NCBI RefSeq assembly: GCF_901709675.1
Contig: NC_051094.1
Span: forward strand, 19,246,501 to 19,310,500
Source of the DNA: Syngnathus acus
Lineage: Eukaryota; Chordata; Actinopteri; Syngnathiformes; Syngnathidae
Reading direction: 5' to 3'
Length of the DNA: 64,000 bases
Below the pieces are notes generated by a model. It was not told where the DNA came from. It did no database searches and was given only the letters and a program-made list of their open reading frames with translations. This document shows, one piece after another, positions 11,462 through 64,000 of the stretch. The position numbers and the translations under genes are program-made. The number at the start of each line of letters is the position of its first letter. Position 1 is the stretch's first letter.

Positions 11462-13256
11462 CCGTATTTTTTGGATTAAAAGTCGCTCCGGAGAACAAGT
11501 CGCATCAGCCATAAAATGCACATTAAAGGGGGAAAAAACATGTCGCACCGGAGTTTAAGTCGCATTTTGGGGGAAATCTATTTGACGAAATCCAACACCA
11601 AGTACAGACATGAACCAGCAAAAACAGGCTAAACGATACGGTATGCGAACGTGACATAAACACAAACGAGGAGCTGAGAACGGGCCTGATGTAACATTAA
11701 CAGTTATTCAAATTACTATAACATACATAATACATTTATCAAACCATCTGTGTCACTCCAAATCATTGACTCCATCGATCAAATTCTTCATCCTTTCTGA
11801 AAACAACGCCGCGGGTGCGGCGCGCCGCTGACGTCAGACTCGTCGTCAGTTGCAGTTCAAATTATTCAACAGGCCCATATAACGATATATAAACTATATA
11901 TCAAATAACTATAATATAAACAACAATTTTATTAAACCATCTGTATCACTCCAAATCAATTAATCTATGGATGGAATTCTTCGTCCTTTAGGTAAACAAC
12001 GCCGCGTGTGCAGCGCGCCGCTGACGTCGGACTCGTCGTCAGTTGCAGTTCAAATTATTCCACAATATAAACAACAATTTTATCAAACCATCTGTGTCAT
12101 TCCAAATCATTAAATCCATCGATCAAATTCTTCGTCCTTTATGTAAACAACGGCACATGTGCGGCGCGCCGCTGACGTCGGACTCGTCGTCAGTTGCAGT
12201 TCAAATTATTCCACAGGCCCATATAACGATAAATAAACTATATATCAAATAACTATAATATAAACAACAATTTTATTAAACCATCTGTATCACTCCAAAT
12301 CATTAAATCCATCGATCGAATTGTTCGTCCTTAATGTAAACAACGGCGCGTGTGGCGCGCCGCTGACGTTGGACTTGTCAGTTGCAGCTCAAATTATTCC
12401 ACAGGCCCATATAACAATATTTAAACTATATCAAATAACAATAATATAAACAACAATTTTATCGAACCATCCATGTCACTCCAAATCATTAAATCCATCG
12501 GAATCTTCGTTATGTGTCACTTTAATAAAAAAAAAAAAACACAGCTGTTGACGTCAGACTAGATATATCAAATAAATGTAATATAAACAACAATTTTAAC
12601 GAACCAATCCGTGTCACTCCACATCATTAAATCCATCGGAATCTTCATCCGCTGTGTAGCAAAAAAACAGCTGCTGACGTCAGCCTCGTCGTCAGTTGCG
12701 GCTCCAATTATTCCACAGAACTACGTTATTGCAGCATTACCAAAGTACCAGGCAACACGTGGGTTTGGTAACCGGCTCTTTATTTTACAAAACAAGAGCT
12801 CAACATATGAGCCAACACAGTGCTATGAGCAAGCGCCCTGGATCGCGCTTCCCGTCCCCCCCTCCCCCCACTGCCTTCACGGCCTTGCTAGACAATCGGA
12901 AACTACTGAAATATAACAACATAGACGTTGCTACTCTAAATAAACTATATATAAAATAACTAACATAAATCACAAGTTTATCGAACCATCTGTGTCACTC
13001 CAAATCATAAAATCTCCTGACTCCGGAAGTCAGTGAACGGAACTCATTGTTAGTGAGGCTCCAATTATTCCACAGCCATAGTGCGCCCTCATGCGGTTTA
13101 AAGTGAAAATAACATGCATACATACTAGTAAGTAAGTAAAGTGTTAATGATCAAGTAAAATGTGAATTATTACACATATAAGTCGCTCCTGAGTATAAGT
13201 CGCCCCCCCCACCCAAACTATGAAAACAAACGCGATTTATAGTCCGAAAAATACGG
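11462..13256 (-). mobile_element. Pogo-like element, subfamily b, expanded by satellite-like repeats
   Basis: Ends ccgtattttttggattaaaa and tatagtccgaaaaatacgg, flanked by TA (11460-11461, 13257-13258). The interior is mostly a tandem array (11742 onward). It ends 145 bp below the dhfr stop codon. No transposase domain survives; only the repeated C-terminal tail region described for the array. Confidence 0.85.
11742..12640 (-). repeat. Satellite-like array of about 150 to 190-bp units
   Basis: At least five units, each starting near aaccatctgtgtcactccaa and ending near taaacaacaattttat (starts near 11742, 11934, 12085, 12277, 12463, 12602). Unit length varies by internal deletions. Read on the minus strand, each unit contains a degraded form of GACGAAGAATTTGAT..GGA TTTAATGATTTGGAGTGA, which matches the acidic C-terminal tail and stop of the pogo-like transposase. 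Confidence 0.8.
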
Positions 13257-13258
13257 TA

Positions 13259-13400
13259 TATTGTGGAAATCATACGACATATCTGCAAAAAATACTTTTC
13301 CTTTCATTTAAAGTTACCATTTATAACAGAATAAACGGCTACAATAAGTACAAAGACGAATTTTCAGCTTTTCAGAGGTTTCTTTACTGTATAATTGACA
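13259..13400 (-). other. Probable dhfr 3' UTR start
   Basis: Sequence directly after the dhfr stop codon, AT-rich and without repeat similarity that I recognise. I see no clear AATAAA on the minus strand inside these 142 bases, so the polyadenylation site is probably inside or beyond the pogo-like element at 11462-13256. The UTR assignment rests on position only. Confidence 0.4.
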
Positions 13401-57028
<43,628 letters not shown>

Positions 57029-57412
57029 CTGGAAGAGAAAAGCATTTATTGGAGATATATATTAATTCAAACACATTTTTTTAAAACAAAGTGCATAGCT
57101 TGCACCAGCTTCTGCATATAAACCACATGCTTTCCTTCATAATTTCTAAAGCATCTTATTGATAAAAGGGTTTCGAGTTTAGTTTTTCTTATTTTAAAAA
57201 CCAATAATAAAAGGCAGCCCTGGTAACATTGGGCTATTGGTACGGTGGGATACTGACACAATGGAAGTGGATTTTTTTTTTTTAATGAACATCAGAAAGT
57301 CACAAAGAATCGAAGCGTGTTCTATCGAGGTACAAGTGTACTAGTAAAATTTACAATGTTACACAAAAGACAACCTATATAAGGACACTCATCAAACATA
57401 TCCAATCAGAGT
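57029..57412. other. dhfr intron 1, acceptor-proximal part
   Basis: AT-rich unique-looking sequence upstream of exon 2 on the minus strand; the pyrimidine tract of the exon 2 acceptor is at its edge. Confidence 0.4.
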
Positions 57413-57414
57413 TA

Positions 57415-58185
57415 CCGTAATTTCACAACCAAAGGGTGCACCGTACTAAAAGGCGCAGTCTCAATTATGTGTCATTACTGTATTTCACACACATAGGGCG
57501 CACCAATTTCCCTTGTCATTATCTCGTCGTTGTCACGTTGCTCTTCGGCAATGATCCCGGCTTTCCAGGAACCTTGAATTGTGCCTCGTAAGCATGTCTC
57601 TGTCTATGCAGAGGTACGTATTCCTCTACGTGTCACGTCCAGTCCTCTGATTGTGCCTCGTAAGCAAACGTAAACGTAAGCAAACGGGTGCCTGTATACC
57701 ACGTCTCTGTAAAGCAAAGGCCAATGGCGGCAGAGGTATGTACTCCTCTACGTGTTACATCCAGTCGTCTGATTGGTTTACCGCCCCGACCAACGTAAAA
57801 CGTAATGTCCTCTGATTGGTTCATCGGATGCCTGTATATTATGACTCTGTGTGGCGGAAGCCACACAAAACAATGGCGGCGAAGGTACGTACTCCTTTAC
57901 GTGACACGTCTAGCCCTGTGATTGTTTTTTTTGTCCCGATCTACGTGGCGAAAGCCACACTAAACAATGGCGGCAAAGGTACGTACTCCTCTACGTGTTA
58001 CGTCTAGTCCTCTGATGGTTTTTTTTGTCCCGATCTACGTCTACGCTTGTATATTACGGAAGCCACACAAAACAACTTTACGGATTTTTTAATTTGGTCC
58101 ACTCAAAAGGCGCACCTTCTTAAAAGGCGCACCTTCATTTTTTGAGAAAATTAAAGGTGTGCGCCCTATGGTTGTGAAATTACAG
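57415..58185. mobile_element. Pogo-like MITE, subfamily e (CCGTAATTTCACAACC ends)
   Basis: Ends ccgtaatttcacaaccaaag and tatggttgtgaaattacag with TA flanks (57413-57414, 58186-58187). Subterminal aaaggcgca phrases link it to subfamily a. The interior is four or five diverged repeats containing ggtacgtactcctctacgtg and gtcctctgattgg. Confidence 0.82.
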
Positions 58186-58377
58186 TAATTGTAAACTGGA
58201 GCCTGAAAACCATCCCATTCACAAAAAGCAAAGGGTTAGCATTAACACATTTTTACAGACATGATACAAAACTCTCCCAGACAGCAATCATCAACCTGCA
58301 AAGTAAATACAAGATTCGCAAACAACTCAATCTGCTCCCTGGACTGCGGTTGGGGCTCCAATAAAATTAGTTAAAAC

Positions 58378-59704
58378 CAGGGCTGTGGACTCGGACTCGG
58401 GGACTCGGTCATTTTTGCCGGACTCGGACTCGGTGCTGATTTTGACTCCACCGAGTCCGACAATAAAAAAAAATACGTTAAATTTTATTTTCATCATGCT
58501 GCTGAGAATGCGCGTAGGAATACTGTCCACAGCCCTGCTTACGATCAAGTTTGAAAAAGAACTTGACAGCATTGAGCGCCGCCGGCGTTTGTCGGCCGCC
58601 ACCTCGCCAACCGGTCAAACGCGCATGCGCGTGAGGGGAAATCCCGCAAAGGAGGAGGGACAAACAGAGCGATTGGTTTTGCTGGCTTTTTAATGAATGG
58701 CGACTGTGACTACGGGGGCCCATTAGGTCCAGAAAAGCTGACAAGACGCTTGCCAAAATGGCAAGGAAAAAATGCACAGCTAAACGAATATATGACGATG
58801 AACACAGGACGTTTTTAACAGAGTTAAAGTTGTTTTTTGTTGAACGCTATGGCAAGCCATTCTGCCTGATATGTCGGACGTCATTGGCGCATTTAAAAGC
58901 TTCAAATGGTCAGCGCCACTTCAGCTCACTTCATGCCAATATCGATAAGGACTTTGCAAAAGGGACTGAATTTCGCAAGCACAAGTTTGGAGACTTTGAA
59001 AAGTCAGGCAGAAAAATAGGTACAGTTTTTCAAAAAAATTACGAAGCACTCAGAGACTGTCACACTTGCATTGTTTCAACTGGCTTGGAACATTGCACGG
59101 GCTAAAAAGCCATACAATGAAGTGGAGTTCGTTAAAATATGCCTCAGTGACGTTATTGAATTTTATTTTCATCATGCTGCTGAGAATGCGCGTAGGAATA
59201 CTGTCCACAGCCCTGCTTGCTTGTTATGAAGACAAATTTAGTTGTTGCGTGCGCGCCCGCGCCTGCCTGCCTGCGTGCGTGCACGTACAAGACCGAGCGT
59301 AAGTTACAATCAATGCGGCCACGTTGAGTTGCACTTAGGCTAATGTTTACATTATGTACCAATGTCAAGGACGATTATGTCACCCAGCTTATATTATTGA
59401 TGTGTTTCGATAGTTGTGGGGTCGTCACTAATTATTTGTGTTTAGATAAATGTCTGAGCTATAATGGTGTAATTAATGAGTAAAACTTGAAAGTATCTGT
59501 TTATTGTATTTGTTTATATGTTTAATAAAGACAAAGCCATCACAAAACTGTTGTAATTATTTAGATTTTGATCTAAATTAGCCTTGAATAAAGACTAAGC
59601 AGTCACATGAATTAACAGAAAAAAATGGACAGCCGGACTCGGACTCGTGGTCAAGAGGCCGGACTCGGACTCGGTGCAAAAATCCGACCGAGTCCACAGC
59701 CCTG
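58378..59704 (+). mobile_element. Non-autonomous hAT (CAGGGCTGTGGACTCGG ends) keeping a finger
   Basis: Ends cagggctgtggactcggact and gaccgagtccacagccctg with a perfect 8-bp duplication gttaaaac (58370-58377, 59705-59712). It keeps one coding fragment (58758-59105). A 63-bp stretch (attttcatcatgctgctgag...) occurs at 58485 and again at 59162. Confidence 0.92.
58758..59105 (+). pseudogene. hAT transposase N-terminal fragment with zinc finger
   Basis: 115 open codons from ATG at 58758: a basic start MARKKCTAKRIYDD, then FLTELKLFFVERYGKPFCLI, a C-x2-C (CLIC) and H-x5-H (HFSSLH) pair, and KFGDFEKSGRKIG. This is the N-terminal finger region of a hAT-type transposase (related to GTF2IRD2/EPM2AIP1-like proteins by pattern). 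The catalytic domain is deleted. The frame is open, so the fragment could in principle make a short DNA-binding peptide. Confidence 0.7.
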
Positions 59705-59814
59705 GTTAAAACAAATTAACAAAGCAAGTCGTCAGTTTTGTCTCCATGGTTCCAGTCGGAAGCAAGTGCAAGCGTTAAACAATTGCTCACTGTCCAAGTA
59801 GGTGAGTAAATAGA

Positions 59815-61514
<1,700 letters not shown>

Positions 61515-61675
61515 TACCGTTTTTTTTTTCGTGTATAATGCGCAAAATTTAACTAATTTATTGTCCTAAAATCTGGTGTGCGCATTATACATGGGTACAA
61601 TTTTTTTATTTTTTTTTATTTTTTATTTTTATTTTTTTAAGAAAATCATGGTACAACAATTTTTGAAGAAAATCT

Positions 61676-62059
61676 TGTCACGGATGGAGTGTGGAAAGGA
61701 GCAGGGCGACCAAGTGCAGCTTGGACCAGGGTTCATTGGAGGAACTCAAAACACAGACTTGGTAAACTAACATAACTCTCTAACAAAACCAACAACAGGA
61801 CTGACCGACAAAGACGTGGAACAAAAAGACAGGGTGACATTACCAAAGACAGGAACAGCAACCAAACAGACATCATGACAGTAACACATGCAATGATCCG
61901 ACGGTGAGCGAGGGGCAGACAGGACTTAAATACAAAACACGAAACACGAGGCAGGTGACCGTGGTTACATTGATTGAGGTGACACAGGAAGAGAAGGGCG
62001 ACGCGAACAGAAACTATGGCAACCTAGACACATAGCAAAACTGGGGACGAGACATGACA
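61676..62059. mobile_element. Solo LTR
   Basis: 384 bp from tgtcacggatggagtgtgga to gacgagacatgaca, with a 5-bp duplication aatct (61671-61675, 62060-62064). TG...CA ends and length suit a Ty3/gypsy-type or retroviral LTR; no internal sequence remains. Confidence 0.8.
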
Positions 62060-62162
62060 AATCTCCCTCGAAATAAAACTTGAAATCACCTTTCTTGTTT
62101 GTTGTCAATCGCGCATCGCATTCAGCCATCCTGCCCAACACACTTAGTCAGTAAAATTCATA

Positions 62163-62905
62163 CCGTTTTTTTTCCATGTATAATGCGCAAAATTTAACTA
62201 ATTTATTGTCCTAAAATCTGGGGTGCGCATTATACATGGGTACTATTTTTTTTAAATTTTGTTTTTAATTTTTTTTTTTTTTTGACACGTCAGCTATATA
62301 AAGAGCGAGAGTTCAGTTCTCTACCTAAATGCGTATTACAGGTAATATTTTATTTCACAACACTTTGCCTTGTTCCTTTCTTCTCTGCTGTTCACTTCAA
62401 ACACGCTCCATACGAACACAATGCTCTCGTATCAGACGTTTGCTCGATCACCTGCTCGTTTGCTGTCACAATGTACCCTACACAAATCCGAAACATTTGT
62501 TGCGGCTCCGAGTCACGACGAGGGGCAAGTTTTGGTTTCCAAGGGTGTTTTTATTCCTCTTCAACGTCTCTCCCATACAGAGCCGCCTTTTTCACATGTC
62601 CGCACGTCACTTTCCTCTCTTTTCATCTGATCGCGGTGGTGCCTTTATGGGCAGTCGGAGAAATCAACGCCAACAAAAAAAAATACATCCAGCCTAGTTA
62701 AGACCATACCAAAGACTATAAAAATGGGACCCATTGCCTCCCTGCGTGTGTGACGATCATTGGGACTTAAAAAAAAAATAAAATAAAAAAAATAAAAAAA
62801 ATTGGGTGCGTATTATACATGGGTACAGGCTTTTTTCCAGCATCAACATGCCATTTTTAGGGTGCGTATTATACATGGGGGCGCATTATACACGGAAAAA
62901 AACGG
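62163..62905. mobile_element. Pogo-like element d nested in d
   Basis: Left end ccgttttttttccatgtata and right end tatacacggaaaaaaacgg, TA flanks 62161-62162 and 62906-62907. The interior matches 53530-53705 and carries an internally deleted SINE at 62704-62770. Confidence 0.85.
62704..62770 (+). mobile_element. SINE remnant, internally deleted
   Basis: accaaagactataaaaatgg...ctccctg joined directly to cgtgtgtgacgatcattggg; the middle of the SINE is missing. Confidence 0.75.
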
Positions 62906-62907
62906 TA

Positions 62908-63196
62908 TTCTATGGAGCTCTCTTCCACCTCCGTGGCTGGAAGTGCCACCTCCGGGGATGGAAGTCCACGCCGCCACACGCCTGGAAGTTGACGCCAGTG
63001 CTTGGGGCCGTGTGGTGGTGAACTATTTATGTTAAAGTTATTTGATATATTTTGTTTCGTGTAGCAACTTGTAGATGTTTTTATCGTTACAGTTCAGTAG
63101 TTGTTGGCTCGTTGAACTCTTGTTTTGTTAAATAAAGAGCCGGTTGTTCCCAAAGATGATCTTTTTCTGAAATAATTTTATGTTTACGGACTTAAG
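62908..63196 (+). other. Pogo-b-derived sequence
   Basis: tctatggagctctcttccac, ggaagtccacgccgccacac and gttaaataaagagccg match the downstream part of subfamily b elements (compare 52725-52810). No ends of its own. Confidence 0.6.
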
Positions 63197-63440
63197 TAAC
63201 CCGGCCGGGTCATACCAAAGACTATAAAAATGGGACCCATTGCCTCCCTGCTTGGCACTCAACATTAAGGGTTGGAATTGGGGGGTTAGATCACCAAATG
63301 ATTCCCGAGCGCGGCACCGCTGCTGCTCACTGCTCCCCTCTCCCCCAGGGGATGGATCAAAATCACACGGGGATGGGTCAAATGCAGAGGACAAATTTCA
63401 CCACACCCAGATGCGTGTGTGACGATCATTGGGACTTTAA
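63197..63440 (+). mobile_element. tRNA-derived SINE, 5'-truncated
   Basis: Begins at ccggccgggtcataccaaag, just after the B box of the family, and runs to gacgatcattgggacttt plus an A-rich tail. Otherwise close to the copies at 32443 and 36282. Confidence 0.85.
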
Positions 63441-63573
63441 AAAAAAAAAAAAAAAAAAAGTCAAAATTTGGGTGCGTATTATACATGGGTACAGGCTTTT
63501 TTCCAGCATCGACATGCCATTTTTAGGGTGCGTATTATACATGGGGGCGCATTATACATGGAAAGAAACGGTA

Positions 63574-64000
63574 ATTGAGAAGAAATTTCAGTTCCGAAGG
63601 CTCCTTTTGTCCCAAGGAAAGTGACAGGTGGTGGGGAGGGGGGATAAAAATTGTAACAGGAACTCTATAAAAATTGTCAAGCCGTGAAAATTACATTTGT
63701 CCACATTTTCCCTCGTTTGTCTAAAAGTCAAAGACAGTCGTGGTGGTGTTGCGGTATTAAGAGCAGGGGAAAAGGGAGCTGTGGCTGGAGGAGCTGAGGC
63801 TGGAGGAGCTGAGGCTGGAGGAGCAGTGGCAGTGGGAGCGGTGCTTGGAGGAGCTGAGGCTGGAGGAGCAGTGGAAGTGGGAGCGGTGGTTGGAGGAGCT
63901 GCGGCTGGAGGAGCAGTGGCTGGAGGAGCAGAGGCTGGAGGAGCTGAGGCTGGTGGGGATGGTGACTGTGTCATCCAGGAGGATGCTCCTTTTTTGTTTT
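63574..64000. other. dhfr intron 1, unassigned, ends in a minisatellite
   Basis: The 63775-63957 part is a GGAGCWGWGGCTGGA-type minisatellite (units of 12 to 15 bp). Its minus-strand reading is a Pro/Ala/Ser repeat; there is no evidence that it is translated. Confidence 0.5.

Larger units (their letters stand above)
61517..63571. mobile_element. Pogo-like element d, multiply interrupted
   Basis: Left end ccgttttttttttcgtgtat and right end attatacatggaaagaaacgg with TA flanks (61515-61516, 63572-63573). Inside are a solo LTR, a second d element and a SINE remnant. Confidence 0.7.

Noticed and set aside
12777-12790. AATAAA-like signal on the minus strand as dhfr polyadenylation site
   Set aside because: It lies inside a satellite-bearing transposon about 620 bp from the stop; nothing else supports it.
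62282-62701. 139-codon frame in the right part of the window
   Set aside because: Lies wholly inside a non-autonomous pogo-like element and reads into a SINE remnant; the related copy at 53530-53705 does not keep the frame.
63588-63974. 128-codon Pro/Ala/Ser-rich frame on the minus strand
   Set aside because: It is a 12 to 15-bp minisatellite read in frame; no start context, splice sites or domain.

Overview
This window is TE-saturated vertebrate DNA, most probably from a ray-finned fish. Its repeat families are ones I know from teleost genomes: an L2-type LINE with an esterase ORF1, an RTE-type LINE with a GGAT tail, a tRNA-derived SINE, Tc1 elements, hATs, and many short elements whose ends read CCGTATTTT...CTATAAGTCGC. 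I cannot name the species; the repeat spectrum would fit a TE-rich lineage such as pipefishes, but that is a guess.

The only host gene I can support is dihydrofolate reductase (dhfr), on the minus strand. Five short exons were found by reading conserved DHFR motifs and splice sites directly: exon 2 (57028-56979), exon 3 (37664-37559), exon 4 (28171-28048), exon 5 (23450-23335) and terminal exon 6 (13482-13401). All junctions are GT-AG, the phases agree, and the five exons plus the two bases owed by exon 1 total 480 nt (160 codons including the stop). Exon 1, with the start codon, lies beyond the right end of the window. Under 0.5 kb of coding sequence is spread over 43.6 kb.

Region by region. 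1-13.3 kb is 3' flank: a broken L2-like LINE carrying a hAT-like foldback with a pogo-like transposon in its loop, another hAT, a third pogo-like element, then a pogo-like element built of satellite-like repeats. Intron 5 (13.5-23.3 kb) holds a CR1/L2-type LINE broken by hAT and pogo-like elements, a Tc1 element with a fully open transposase, and an L1-type ORF1. Intron 4 (23.5-28.0 kb) is almost entirely one L2-like LINE. Intron 3 (28.2-37.6 kb) is dominated by one pogo-like element that swelled to 8.4 kb when an RTE-type LINE with an embedded SINE landed in it and the segment was duplicated in tandem. Intron 2 (37.7-57.0 kb) has two Tc1 elements (one split by a 6.4 kb endogenous retrovirus), a tandem-array pogo-like MITE, a three-level nest of pogo-like elements and another satellite-bearing copy. 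The 3' part of intron 1 (57-64 kb) has more pogo-like elements, a hAT, a solo LTR and a long GT microsatellite.

Main themes: (i) at least five terminal subfamilies of TA-inserting pogo-like elements sharing a CCGTA core; (ii) satellite-like repeats in one subfamily that carry the acidic C-terminal tail of a pogo-like transposase; (iii) non-autonomous hATs that keep only the zinc finger; (iv) a retrovirus with near-identical LTRs around a badly decayed interior. Most apparent ORFs are dead TE genes; the exceptions are the dhfr exons and the Tc1 transposase at 19801-20820.
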